Assembly (NCBI GenBank): GCA_019722365.1
Contig: JADFUC010002420.1
Span: forward strand, 62,001 to 126,000
DNA length: 64,000 nucleotides
Source of the DNA: Lithospermum erythrorhizon
Taxonomy: Eukaryota; Streptophyta; Magnoliopsida; Boraginales; Boraginaceae
Reading direction: 5' to 3'
The notes beneath the pieces were generated by a model that was not told the DNA's origin, made no database searches, and saw only the letters and a list, made by a program, of their open reading frames with translations. Both the position numbers and the translations under genes were made by a program. Position 1 is the first letter of the stretch, and each line of letters begins with the position of its first letter. Positions 25,481 through 39,123 of this stretch are shown in pieces.

Positions 25481-27926
25481 TGTAACGACCCACCCGAGGT
25501 CGGCCTGAGGTGAGAATAATTATAATCCGGAGCACTTGAGTCACCCAGGCCGATGGGCCGAATCGGTTTAAAAACTACTTTCGTTTCGTCAAAAAATTTG
25601 ATTATTAAACTTCTCAATCAAAACAATTTTAAAATTTTTAATCCATCGGAGTGATATCTAACGAAACCCGTATATATATATACACCAGCGTATCCCAGGC
25701 AGTGTGCCGCCCAGAGGCTACCACGGAGAATAAATGCGTATTGAATACAAAATAATTGCGGAAACCAAGAAGCTAAGTTTAAAGTACAATAATAAAAAAG
25801 CGATTGACAACGCATCAAAATGAGGCGTGTGAGGATCACCGGCCGCTGATGCTCACTAGCCACTCGGACGGAAACTCTCCAGCGGCCTCTAGCTCGACTA
25901 CCCGTGCATTGACTGGCACAAATGAAATGCCGCTGGCGAAAAAGGGGTTATGGCCGCGAGAAGCTTAGTGAAAACTTAACACGGGGGTGAGGCTTCGCTT
26001 GGGCAAGAACAGAACAATTATTATAATAGTCAAATATGAATAAGACATATATATATCGGACTACTTTAAATAAGGTCATCTGACATATTCCAAAGAAAGT
26101 CTTAGACATCAATATGGAGATATAATAGAAAGTTTGATAAAGCACCACGATCACCTAGAAAAGGCAAAAGCTTCAACTGACTAGCTTCAGTCATCGGAGC
26201 CATCTATCTCTCATATCCCGCAGCTAATACCAACCTCTAATGCGCGTATGTTCAATCCGTCTACTGCGAGGAATGGACGGTCGATGTCGCACAGCAACAT
26301 GCGAGTATAAAGGCCAGCGCCTTATACCGGAGTATAAGTCGGCCCTTTAACCTCGCTAGTATAGAGCCAAGCCGCGCTTATCTGGCTAAGTATAAGGCAA
26401 ACCGCCTTATACTGAAATATAGGCGATAGCGTCACGTATCTGAGGAAGGAGGTCGAGCAACACTGTCGTCAACTATGGGATCAAATCGTCTTCGAGTCCT
26501 CAAAATTGCAGCATAACTCCGATAACTTCTCTATACAGGCAATATTAAGCACACAGCTAAAACATCATGATAAGTAAATCAATCACAACCGCCCGGCAGG
26601 CCACGGGCATGCGAAAGTGCCCGACAAAGGCCCACAAAAAGCATCTAGCAGTGCCGGCAAGGGCGCGAGAAGCCTGGCAGTCAGAAGCGAGGTCAATCGA
26701 GAAATATAAAGTTGGGGAGTTCGAGGCTATTCGCACACCTCAGAGAGCAATCTTGGCCTTATGAGAATATAATGCATAATCCTGTCATGGCTCGCTGAAT
26801 AGATGAGACATAGTAGTACAACCATTACATGTATACCGTTCTCATGTAATCATTACCTTGAGGACATGTATACCATTGACACATAATCCTTTTATTGACA
26901 TGTTCACCTGATTTGAAATAAGTACATAAGGTAACGCCCGTGAGATAGAGTACTCACCTCACGCTAGCTACCACAAAACAGCCATGAACACAATCACGGT
27001 GCTTGCCCGGCACCACGATCAGCGCTGAAAACACCGGAAAGTATAATCAAGACCTCTTTACCCGTACTTGCGTTAGAAGATACCACGACCGACTCTTAGT
27101 GGGCGATTTCATGAGTCTAAAATAGCGGATAAAACAGTGTCACCCGTCCGGACACAACACGTGGGGTTCAGGCTAGAATTCCTTATTACTTTAACATTTC
27201 TCAACATAAGTGATTATATTTAACCACCGAGTCCATAATTAACAACTTTATACTCCAAAATATAATTATAACTCAATTTACAAATAAGCTTTCAACTTTA
27301 ACCCTTTTAATCAATTTTAAATCATCATTCTAACCTCGCAATAACTTCTGATAAGGTCCTAATTAAACTCTACACACATTTAAGGTCTTATAAAATATCA
27401 ACAACAAAAGTCAACCAAAACCTGAAAAGTCAACTGACCGCTAACATCCTCAAACAACCTCATCATGAATTAATCCTTATATTAATGTGAAGACCCATAA
27501 CAAACTTAGAATCATAAAAAATTGGTTTATGCCAAAAAGTCAAAGCCTTAAAATCAACCAAAACTCTATTTTCTTACACCAATTCGTGGGAAAGGTGTTG
27601 GGAAGCGCTAATCAGCTTGAGGATCTTATTAATAAAATGAAGAAATGGAAGAGAAAAAAATTTTGTTTTTGCTCGAGGAGATACCATTTAGATGGAGGGA
27701 ATGTTTTAATTGTGAATAGTGGATGAGGATGGATGAGCAACACTTAAGTCTTAGGAAGTTCTTGCTGAGGTTTGTGCGAGATCAAATGAATCGAGTTGTC
27801 CAGAGCAGCTTATGATCAGCCTTTCGAATTATCTCATTTACTACTACTAAATTACATAATATAATTCGGCTCCAAATAAATTTTAAATTAATATAATCAT
27901 CGAAATGCCCGGGCAAGGTTATTACA
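25481..27926 (-). mobile_element. Solo LTR of a chromovirus-like Ty3/gypsy family
   Basis: 2446 bp, TGTAACGACC at the left and GGTTATTACA at the right; on the minus strand it reads TGTAATAACC...GGTCGTTACA. The flanking 5-mers are TATCT and TATTT, a target-site duplication with one change. It contains the same landmarks as the LTRs of the 29.9-39.1 kb element, such as a GAGTACTCACCTCACG box near 26949, but differs widely in sequence, so it is a sister family. Internal repeats of about 36 bp built on AGTATAAGGC-type words lie at 26300-26420. No genes are present inside. Confidence 0.82.
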
Positions 27927-29947
27927 TATTTGGTCTCACATTGGCGATAGATAGGGAACCACGGAAAGAGCGACTCCTTGAGGAGGATTGGTATGGAAAG
28001 CCACCTGATCCATGGGATCTAGAGGTTTCACTTCCGAACACCTCTGCGTACTTTGGATCCTATCTTTACTAACGTAATGTAGAGACCGGCCACGACTCCT
28101 CTCCGAAGCAGGTGTGCGAAACAAAGGCCATTTAGCAGCACAACCTTTGTATAATCAGTGTGAGCTACTAAAGTAGTGACTTTGTCTTCCTCGGGATTAC
28201 TTATAGCGGGTGGAAGAATTATCTATCGAGTAGTCTAGAATAACCATGTTTGGTAGGGAAAAGAAGCAAAACAAGAAGCAAAGTGCCATAAGCATTCAGT
28301 AAGCATTAAAAGCTTGAAAGCAAAAATAAATCCAAAGCATAAAAGCAAATCAAAGCGTAAAAGCAATTTAATCAAACTATAAAGAATGCTATATGATACA
28401 TACTATGCTTGAAGAAGGATGAACCTTTAACCTCAGCGCTACATAGTCCAAAAAGGCGCTCGCCACTTTTCTTCGGCAAATGGCATCAACAACATCATAA
28501 GCGTGATGAGGAGGAGAAAACGATCATCTCGGCTTCGTACATCGGTCAGCAGCTACGAATCAAAAAGCAAGAAACAAGTCATGACTCAAAATAGAGGTTG
28601 GGATAACTTAGTAGGAGTTTCACTTGCACTAGTCCACTTAAACCAAGGGTGCTAGATATGAATTTGAAAAGCAATCAGCGATTCCAGAGTAAGTGGACAA
28701 TAGGAGTAAGAGGGCGTCCTGCTTAACCTAACTAAATACCATGAGAAACAAAGGTCGCTTGGGCCAGATGTCGAAGCATAATATGCTAGCTAACCTATCC
28801 AGAAGCCCCTATTACTTTCGAGGTGAACAAAAGCAAGAGTGATAATGGTAAAAGAGTACATACTTTCATTAGCCATAACCTTGGCAGTATGAAACAATAA
28901 ATCATCGAGTCTCCTCATAAAACTCGGTGCGTAAGGTAAGAGAAGGAATGCATCATAAAGTTTCTAAGGTCCATACTACGTAAAGGTAACATTACTCTAC
29001 ATGAATGCAATTTAAACCGAGAAAGAGAGAAGGTAAAAAGAGTGAAAAATCGGGACATTGCATTTTAGAGAAGGTCGTGCTTGTGTCAAAAATAATAAGC
29101 TTTTATGAGCAGAAAATAAACTTCTAGATGAACATGCTGTGACTAGTTTCATCGATCGGAGTTCAGTAGGGAGAAGCTTGATCTCTCGAGATTAGTGCGT
29201 AAAATAGTAAGCAGAATTCCTGCCAACTTTAAACTCTAACTAGAATTCGAGAATGAGTTCACGAGGCCCACATTTACATATCAAAACAACACGTGTCTGT
29301 TAGTATCGACAACGAGAAGAAAAGATATGGACATGTTACTAACAGCTGCCCTATTTTGACGAACCTAAAGCAAAAAAATCAAAAAAATAGTTTCTACTAT
29401 TTTACACATGATTTGATTTTAAAAAGCTCAAAGCATCAAGATTAACATCTATGAGCATATACAAATCTTATTACAAAGATGTTTATCCCAAGGTTATTAT
29501 GTGACTACATAATCATCAAAATACTAATTTTTTTATTTTTATGATAGTAACATATAATCTAAACATGGGAATCCTCAATTAAAACATCTAAATACATGTT
29601 ACAAGGATATTAAGGTGCATACTCAAATCCCAAAAAGTGCAAGAGAAGGGTAAAAATCCTTACTTTATGCAAAAGCTTCAAAACTTCTTCACAAAAAGAT
29701 GCAAACATTAAATCAAATTCAACCTCTAAAAGACTTGCAAAAGATAAAAAGAGATATCAATGATTATTTCATACATATGATGATAAAGGATTCTTTCAAG
29801 AAAATCCAAAGGGAAAAAAGCAGGCTCACTACTCACCTAAAACTCGTCGTCGGAGAGCCCAGATTATGAATTTGATTTCTTTTTTAGTGCTTATCCTTAA
29901 ATAGACAAAGTATAGTGCATCTAAAGCTAAAATTAATAACTGACACT
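27927..29947. other. Interior of the outer element, no gene recognised
   Basis: Between the solo LTR and the 9.2-kb element. It has a short repeat of AAAGCATAAAAGCAAAT-type words at 28290-28375. No domain is recognised on either strand. It is assigned to the outer Tat/Ogre-like element by nesting logic only. Confidence 0.4.
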
Positions 29948-32308
29948 TAGTCGACACGCCTGGGAATAAGGACATCAGCCAGCACAGCACACGAGTCGCG
30001 TCGATGGATGACGACATAAAAGACCGTTTGACATTAATAATAATAAAAATACACTGTCATCGTGGTGAACTAACAACATATACAAATAAAACTCTTGAAC
30101 AACATAATACAAATCCTTAATGGTACAACTCAAAGATACAAGAAATCCAAAATACAACATAGGAAATATGGCGTGAGACCTCAATGAAATACAATACATA
30201 GGTACAACGATATGCAAGTCGACCTTGGCAGTATGGTGATGAAATTCTATGCCGCGCCTAAATCTATGATCTTGTCTTCAATACATGCAACCTATCAATC
30301 GACTTCTAAATGACACAAATGATGACCCTTAGAACCTAGGCATAGCCGCCCGCTAGAGAATAGGGAGTCGGCTATTAAGTTAGTGAATACAAATACCACA
30401 GACTTAGTCCCATCATATATTCAGCCTTATATATATAACATATGCCTCATTAACGAGACTACACAATAAATAAGCATTTCACAAATCACATAGAGTTTAC
30501 CTGCCATGCATTATCACGTAACACTTATAGCAAAATCGATAATTGCGTATCATTTAAGAGCTTGATCTCGGCCACCTGAAAGTCATCAAATGAGAATCCA
30601 CCTCATAATAATACACATATATGAGAATCCGCCTCGAAATAATAAACTTACATGAGAATCGCTCCAAATAATACACATATGAGAATCCTCAGCATGTCAG
30701 ATAGAGACCTCAGCGCCAGTCCTCCCGACCGAGGCTGCACGCGCCAATGTGCATATCGCACGAGCCTCTGAATCCACGAGTACCCACACCACAAATATAC
30801 ACACGCAAACGCCGTCGGCGTCAGCTACCGCTCCGTAAATAACCACTTAAAGCAATCAAAGCATCTGGCATGCCTTATGACAGCGACCACCTGTGACCAC
30901 CCAACGTACATAATCATAGCATCAATCCTTATTCACAAACATCTCGTAAAACAAATCATAATCTGAATTATATCATATACCTCATAATCTCAATTATTTC
31001 ATCATATGAATATAAGTAAAATTTACATAATATGAATCATAATCACCTGATACATATGGAATAGTTCCAGAGATGCTTGTAAAATATATAACTATATATG
31101 AAAGGTCCCATCGTGAGATTTGTACTCACCTCGAGCCAGCATTAATATTTCTAGGCGATCCTGTGCTAGATCCGAGGCTCGACTCCTATTCCAAAAAAAT
31201 TATGCATTATAACGCGTCCGTAGGAATAACCTCTGCTTAACATACATATAATCACAGGTGTTATACCGCGTCTCGCGATTCAAATTTACAACTCTTACTT
31301 GATAAATGCCATACGAGATTGGTATACACTTTAATATTCCAACATAACTACATTCTGACCCTTGACTTGGTAAAATCTCGATATTCGATTAAATGGCGCT
31401 ATTACCCCAAAATAAAGCTTTAAACGCATTCTGTCGATCAACAATCGATTGACAACTAATTAATCCATTAAAATACAACCTCAATTCAAGCGCTAAATGC
31501 TACGAACTTTTCCCCGAACTTTCTCGACCCGATCTCACCACTATCCATTATCGAACCAATAAGAATTCTATACCCAGAAACAACTCCTTAAAGTCCTACA
31601 ACCTCATATTACAATTTAAAGATTCTTTAAGAAAAGTCAATAAAAGTCAACCACCGACTTACACCGCTTTCTAACCCGATAATCACCGAAAATCACGGCT
31701 AATCCCTACGCGTCGTAGATGACATTTTAAATACCATAATAAATTCAAGATCTGAGTCAACAAAATCCCATAAAGTCAACTCTTTAAAACTCAGAAATAT
31801 CTCAAAGATTTGATCTTTCTTACCTAGATATAATGAGGATAATGTGGAGAAGCAAATCCACAGCTTTTGATGCTTCGAGTTTAGCGACGTCGATGAGAGA
31901 AATGGAAGAAAATTTTGAGCGGGGGGGGAGTGAAATTTCGGCCAAAGAGGGGAAAGAAGAGGGGAATGGATGAGGATGAAGATAGTGGTGGTAGGTGGGA
32001 TATTTAGAGGAAAATTTAGAGATTCCGGATTCGGTTCGGTTAATTACACACGCCCGGCGCTTAAATCTCAAAACGAAGCAATTCATTGTGTTTAGTCTCG
32101 AGGCATATATTTTCTCATCTAAATCTCGATACTCTCGATATTCCAAAATTATTTATACTATCTCCGGGTCCGCCCACAAACGAAGCTCACCGACCGGCCG
32201 ATTTGTTGAATTGCCATTTCTTCGGCCGAAATTTTAATTTCACCCGAAATACACCACCGAGAAACTTATATATATGACATAATATTGGTAAGGAGCGAGT
32301 TATTACGA
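29948..32308 (-). repeat. 3' LTR of the chromovirus-like element
   Basis: The left edge is set by alignment with the other LTR (ACACGAGT then GTCGATGGATG at about 29990) and is uncertain by about 10 bp. The right edge is GTTATTACGA. Shared landmarks include TTGACATTAATAATAATAAA, GAACCTAGGCATA, a TGAAAGGTCCCATCGTGA box, TTATACCGCGTCTCGCGATT and a GAAGATAGTGGTGGTAGG block. Tandem units of about 35 bp with GAGAATCC(A/G)CCTC lie at 30585-30690. Confidence 0.85.
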
Positions 32309-33283
32309 TCTACCCTCACTTATAAAATTTAGGTCACGAAATTTGCACAAAATTTCGATGCGTCTTATCATACCGATTCACACCTTTTATGCAGCTGCTT
32401 GTGCGAATATCATGACATCTTGTCACCCAATCATATTCTCTAACATAGTCAGGCGAGAGATGGGTGTCTTGCCTCGTAATTACGTTAAGCGTACCACGAA
32501 TATTACTTCACGCAAGCTGGATATTACACAATCTAATCATATAAATAATCTTATTGCGTCGCGCGGCCACGCCTCGATATCGTCCTCATATCTCATAAGC
32601 CAACAAATCCAACTTCATATTTTATCTCATGTTATCGATATCATAAATCAACCATCAGTAATACCACTCGAAATCGATATCCTTATCATCGATATCAGCC
32701 GTATCCATAATTGGGTATTAAGCCATGTCACCTGGGTTATTGACTATCAAATTCATTAATGTGCAAGTAAATTCTCTTATAAAACCCATTTTCAAATCAA
32801 ATTGTTTATTGTGATTATCTTGTCACATAGATAAATACACGAGTTTCCCAATCTGACTAACATGTCATCACCGATAACTTAACATTTCGTAATGCTCCCA
32901 CATTTATACCTAAAGCACCAACACATAGTATAATTCATATCTACATATGAAACCTCCACATATAATCTATCAGTGTATGTATATATATAGCGTCGCCGCC
33001 ATTCATCAATCATTACCACCAATACATATTATCGTTCATTTACCATTCTCGTACCATCATGATTTCATAAATCGTATAGGTCAACATCGTGTCTTTCCAC
33101 TTGCACTGTCATTTCATTTTATATCGACACCGTATCAAATGCCGTAACATCTTAACCATAAAGTTATTATTATCTCAATTTTACCATAACCACATATACC
33201 ACAGAGTTGGCTGTTAGCATCGTATATTTCTAGTGCTACTATGATTTATCAACATCCGATTTCCCATGATAATTCCAACAACA

Positions 33284-33370
<87 letters not shown>

Positions 33371-36300
33371 CCGTCTACGGCGTCAATCGTCATTCCCTTT
33401 CTTGATAACCAGCTATCATATGACTTATTCTTAGCTCGATAGCTCATGATATCCCCTTTTCGCATAATCACCCCAGATATAGGTTCCAATCAAAGCGAAA
33501 TTTCAATCTACCGTATTCCTCGCCATGTAACCCATTTATGTCATGCAATAATGCTCGTTAACTTTCTTACACCTAGAATAGTTAGACATTACTTATTGTT
33601 AGCTTCATACGTTCCATTAGACTCCTTCTCCCGTATGGTACTTTATGAATTCTCATTTATGTTCCATGGCTATATTATAGTATTCTGATATCATTTCTTC
33701 ATTAATTTAACATATCGGAAACTTATTCTCGGTTGTAGTCATATCAAGTTCATTCTTCCACTGAGAGTTCTTAAATCGCTCATTAGAGTTATTTTTCCTT
33801 TCCTCTGCGTCTCGTTCGTGATATTAGAATTCAACATCTCTTATTAGCCCGGTGGTGCCATCTAACAACGGCTTGGAGATTAGTATTACCGTGAGCAACT
33901 TTCCTCTTACTCAAATTATAAATCTCTGTTAACTCGGGTCTTACGCCCAATCGTCTTATATCCTCACCATTACAATGAAATTACTTTACTTTCGATAAGG
34001 CCTTTATCTTGAATCAACACATAGCATTTCCCACCTAACATCCTTGAATTCATAAGATTGCTGTTGTACTCTAATTGACATCGACACAAGCTTTATCATT
34101 GCGCCTTGGCTTGACGTTTACTTGTCTTGACTCGCGTCACCATGGCCATTACAAAATCCACAGAATCTTATAATTGCTCCACATAAACCTTGTACCACAC
34201 TTCACATAATGATTGACCTTATAGAGAAAACTTGTAGATACTCGTAACAATTCAATTATTATCCTTATTAAGCGTTTCTCCAAATCCATCCTCGGAATCC
34301 TTAGTATAGTACCGGTATCCTCTAGAGTTATGATCGGCGACCTCTCTCTTCTCATGATACCAATTATTCTCGAGTCGATACCTCAAAACTACGAGTCTCG
34401 CATTGTATACACCCGCTGATGAGCTCATTCTCATAGCTATGCTCTGAATTATTGGTGCGGCACGTATATTCTACCGCGCTTGTTAATACTCCATTGTCCG
34501 CTTAGGGATTTGTCAGAGACTTAAATCTACACTAAGTAGTCCATTAATTCAAATCCTTAGAACTAACATTAGCAGCATCCACCGTCATTTAGTTCCCATT
34601 ATATTATCTAAACAAAAATTTCCATTTTATGACTAGATACATTAACCATCATATTTCTCTTATAAATTGAGATCCGAGATTCATTGATATTCCGTTACTA
34701 ATTCACTAATTTCCTTCTTGTTAATTTCTCAATGAGCATTATTTCAAATCTTATAATTCACGAGAATAAACATAACCTCGACTCATCCTTGAAAAAATTT
34801 ATCCTCGACCTTTGAATTCGAAACTTCCGGTTATACTGTCTTGAAATAGTATAATATCAAAAATTTACTCCCTTGCTCAGCCAGATATGCATTAGTCCTC
34901 TATTCTGACGAAGAGACAAATCCGTACCTTTGATTCATTTAACCTTTAACCTTCTTAACCATCTGTTCGTCTCTGCTTGGCTTAGGTTTTGTAGAGATTC
35001 GCCTCTTATAACTCCCTTTCGACTCATCCCAACCAAAAATTCAAATTTTCTCCAAATCAACATTCTTCGTTATATATAATTTACATGTACAATATACTTA
35101 AGTCTTCAGAAGAAATCATCCCAAATTTCCTTTCATAAATGTCTTTCCTTGAATACTTTCGAACAAGCAAAATTGCACCATTAGTTAAATCTTTGATGCT
35201 CCGACTATTATTACCAAATTTATATCTTAATTCATACTTTCTCCACTTCCAATTCATACTTATTCTATTGGCATTATCTACGCGTATAACATATACTCCA
35301 TATCTATACACTTCCCGTGGTTCTATTTATTCCGTGCCAGATTTCATCATGATGCGATTATACACAACTTCGTCATACATTAACAACCACCAAAAATCTC
35401 GTTCAACTTTAATCTCAATCATGTTACGTAATTCCCGAATTCCTGTTATCATTAGCTTTAAATAATATATCGCATTCCGCTAAGATCCTTTACTTCGTAA
35501 AATCATTCAACCTTATATATCAGTCTCAAAGTTTTATTAACAGTACTACTAAGCATCGTTTAACTCTCCCAAAGTCCCAAAATTTTCTTTCTCTTTTTCC
35601 GTTATTCTTCAAAACTGACACTTCACAACTTAAGCAACTCGAGAACTTCGTAATGACAATCAACTAAAATATTCATTTTTATCGATCTACTACAGATTGC
35701 ATTAAATCCAACTTTATATTCTCTAGTAGAGTACTCGCATAATTTTACCAATATCGATTTTCGATATTTCAAATGTACAATCATATTCGATACATCTAGA
35801 TGATCGATAACCTCGCTTGATCACCCAATCGTAACAACGGTTTCACGGCAAAAATTTCCGTTCGACATCCTCGATTCCTTAGTATCCATTGAAATAGAAT
35901 TTTTCAATATCAACTATTCTGACACTTACATCTTCTCTTCTTGCCTCTCGTATTCGTACCCCATGGGATGACAAGATTCGTGCTTCGGCTTAAATAACCG
36001 CGGTGGCCACGTCACGATCGTCAACTAGAATTAATCCTCTGCGCTTAACAACGGGTCCAACTATCGTAATTATCACAGCCTCTTCCGCTGATTATTCGGT
36101 AGCACCGATTTAACTTCGCGTCTAAGGATCAATAATCTTATACCCTGATCACGAGATTACCTTAATACTCTTAGATTTACATAAATACCTCGACATTTCG
36201 ACAACTTCCCCCAGCTTTCGACATTATAGATTTCTTTCCAACATCTTTTGAGTATCTCCTTTCTCTGACAAAATTTCAACCGCCCTCCATGTCTCGATGT

Positions 36301-36677
36301 CTCGTTTCAAGCTTTTACGCGCTTGAGTTCCAAATCCTCTATAGCTACTGTTATCAAAGAGTGAAAAATAAAATCTACCCGACTTGATAGAGCAGTTATC
36401 CGGATAAACGTAAACCAGTGTGTATTAAGTAGATTTACTAACGACTTCCTTCTTATGTCAAACACAGCAGCGAATCGATTAAATCGACGCTTCCCTAAGG
36501 GTGCTCACCGCAGCAGTTCGACAAAATCTTCAGGTGGCAACCTCGGCGTCGGCGATCGGCGAAGAAGAAAATTTAGACTCAGCGAGCGCTCGGATATCGA
36601 CAACCACTCGACCATCTTACACTAGGCACATAACGACCACGGGGACACCGCGGAAAAGCTGAAACCTAGCTCAAAAT
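32309..36677 (-). other. Internal region of the chromovirus-like element
   Basis: 4.37 kb with no recognisable retroviral domain on either strand; base composition is fairly even apart from an AT microsatellite. The plus-strand frame at 32343-32759 (138 codons) is rich in I, S, H and N, starts inside the polypurine-tract area and matches no known family, so I do not call it a gene. Confidence 0.6.
33287..33367. repeat. (AT)n microsatellite, about 40 units
   Basis: About 80 bp of uninterrupted AT dinucleotides inside the chromovirus-like element. Its open frame of alternating Ile and Tyr is an artefact. Confidence 0.97.
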
Positions 36678-39123
36678 TGTAGCGACCGCCCGAATTCGGC
36701 ATACGAGTTGAGGTCGTCGACAACTTTGTACACGAGTTACCCGATCGATGGATGGCAAACATAAAAAGACATTTGACATTAATAATAATAAAAAATACAC
36801 TTTTGTCCGCCATTGGTGAACTAGCAAACATATACAATAAAACAACGAACAACTGTCTGAAATCCGCCCAATGATTACAACTCCAAAGATACTGAAATCC
36901 AAAATACAAGATAAAATTATGGGTTGCCGGACCACCGATGAAATCTGATACAGTGCAACGATATACAAGTCGACAACAACGGAAATGGTGATGAGGAATT
37001 CTTATGCCACAGCGCTTCGTCTATGATCTTCAATCACATGGCCTTTATCAATCACGACTTCTCGACAACCTCATTGTCCGACCCACTTAGAACCTAGGCA
37101 TAAAGCGCCCGCCCTTAGAGAATAGGGTATCAGCTATTAGGCGAGTGAATACAAATCTGCAGGCTTGATCATCCGTATATTCATACTTATATATATATAA
37201 CATATGCTTATACATTAACGGGCTACACAATAAATAAGCATTCACAAATCACATAGAGAGTTCTCACCATGCGATATCCACGTAACACTTTATAACCGTC
37301 GATAGTGAATATTCCTTTAAGGAAAGCAGTCTCGACACGCAAAGTCATCGAATGAGGAATCCGCCTCCGCAAATAATACACGTATAGAGGAATCCGCCTC
37401 CAAAATAATACACGCGCAAGGAATCGCACGGAAATAGCTACACATATGAAATCCGCCTCATAATCGAGATGAGGCCTCCGCTTTCCGTCTCCCGGCCGAG
37501 AGCTCGCCTCAATGCCATATCACGCTGAGCCTCCCAGAATGCGGGGCTATGATATCGCGCGCCACGTAAACCTCGGTCGGTCAGCTACCGCTCCATAAAT
37601 AACACTACAAAGCAATCAAAGCGCATCTGACCCGCAGCGCCTGAGGATGACCACCGCCTTGACAGCGCAGCCACCGCAGCGATCTCATAGCATGAATCAT
37701 ATTCTGTATTTCATAATACAAATCATAATCTCAATTATCATAAAATATATGCCCATAAAAGCAATCTCAATTATTTCTTACATATGAATCATAAATAAGA
37801 ATTTACACATATAATATCGATCATAATCTCAATTGTTCATAATATGAATCATAATCACCACTGATACACATATCGAATAGTTCCAAGAAAACACATACAA
37901 AATATATAACAATATATATGAAAGGTCCCCATTCGTGAAGTTGTATGCTACCTCGAGGCTGCTTGAGTAATGATGACTGCGGAGTCTCGTGCTAGATCCG
38001 GGCTAGAAACTCCTATTCAAAGAAATTATACATTATAACCGTCCATAGAATAACACTCTCTTAGCATCCTTATATAATCCCAGTGTTATACCGCGTCTCG
38101 CGATTCAAATTTACAACTCTTATGATCATCCCCATCCACGAGATTGGTATCTGGCACTAATATTGACGTAACTACATTACAATCGCCATCTTCGTAAAAT
38201 CTCAATATTGGTCATCGCCTTATTACTGACAATAACACTTTAAGCGTTCTAATCAATCCAATAATCGATTGACAACTAGTTAATCCATTAAATCTGACCT
38301 CCAATTGAAGCGGCTAAATCTTTATCAGCTTTCGCCGGCTCTGGCCCGTCTACGCATCATATCCAAGCCAATAATTATATACCCAAAACAACTCTATTAA
38401 AGTCCTCAACCTCATATTCATAATTTAAATTTAATTTAAGAAAAGTCAATAAAGTCAACCACAAAGCTTACACCAACAGCTTGATAATCACTTTCCAAAA
38501 TCATACTAATCCTATCACGATACTTAGATACCATTTACATACCATAATAAATTCAAGATCTAAAGTCAACAAAAATCCATAAAAGTCAACTCTTCAAAAC
38601 TCAAAATATCTCAAAAGATTTGATCTTTAACTTTGGAATATGATGAGGATGATGAGGAGAAGCAAATCCGCCTTTTGATCTTGACTTTAAGCGACAATCG
38701 ATACAAGAGAGAAATGGAAGAAAATTTTGAGGGGGAGTGAGGCCCCGACCAAGAGGGGAAGAGAGGGAGAATGGATGAGGATGAAGATAGTGGTGGTAGG
38801 TCGGATATTTAGGGGAAGAATTTAAGATTTCATTCGGTTTTCGGTTAATTACACACCTTCAGCAAATCTCAAGCAGAAACCGATTTCCGTTTGTGTTATT
38901 CCCGAGGCATATATTACTACTCATACCATTACTCGTCTCGATATATCGATGTTATTCCAAATTATTTATACTATCAAGGTCCCACGCATGGCAAAATATC
39001 TGGCCGACCGGCCGAGGTTGTTGAATTGCTGAAACTTGATTTTTTAATTTCCTTTGAAATACACCACCCAGAAACTTATATATCACTATCGGCGTAATAT
39101 TGGTAAAGGAGCAAGTTATTACA
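36678..39123 (-). repeat. 5' LTR of the chromovirus-like element
   Basis: 2446 bp, left edge TGTAGCGACC, right edge AGTTATTACA. It is collinear with 29948-32308 but with many small insertions and deletions. The GAATCCGCCTC tandem block is at 37350-37465. Open frames on either strand within it are shadows. Confidence 0.87.

Larger units (their letters stand above)
29948..39123 (-). mobile_element. Chromovirus-like Ty3/gypsy element without recognisable pol
   Basis: Two LTRs of 2.36 and 2.45 kb in the same orientation enclose 4.37 kb. On the minus strand the 5' LTR ends GGTCGCTACA and is followed by AATTTTGAGCTAGGTTTC, a shortened form of the Met primer-binding site context (TGGTATCAGAGC). Before the 3' LTR, at about 32309-32345, the minus strand has TTTCGTGACCTAAATTTTAT, then GTGAGGGTAGA and TAATAAC, the usual purine tract and LTR start of plant chromoviruses. 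The interior shows no gag, protease, reverse transcriptase, integrase or chromodomain motif I can find. It may be a large non-autonomous derivative or extreme decay. Confidence 0.82.

Noticed and set aside
30560..30690. Possible CRISPR-like regular repeats (GAGAATCCGCCTC units)
   Set aside because: Plant LTR-internal tandem repeats with variable short spacing; the same block occurs in the partner LTR, so it is part of the LTR.
32343..32759. 138-codon plus-strand frame after the chromovirus-like LTR
   Set aside because: It lies antisense to the element, starts in the polypurine-tract area, is biased to I, S, H and N, and matches no family. Chance is the simplest reading.
33214..33489. Frame with a long Ile-Tyr repeat
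   Set aside because: It is the translation of an (AT)n microsatellite.
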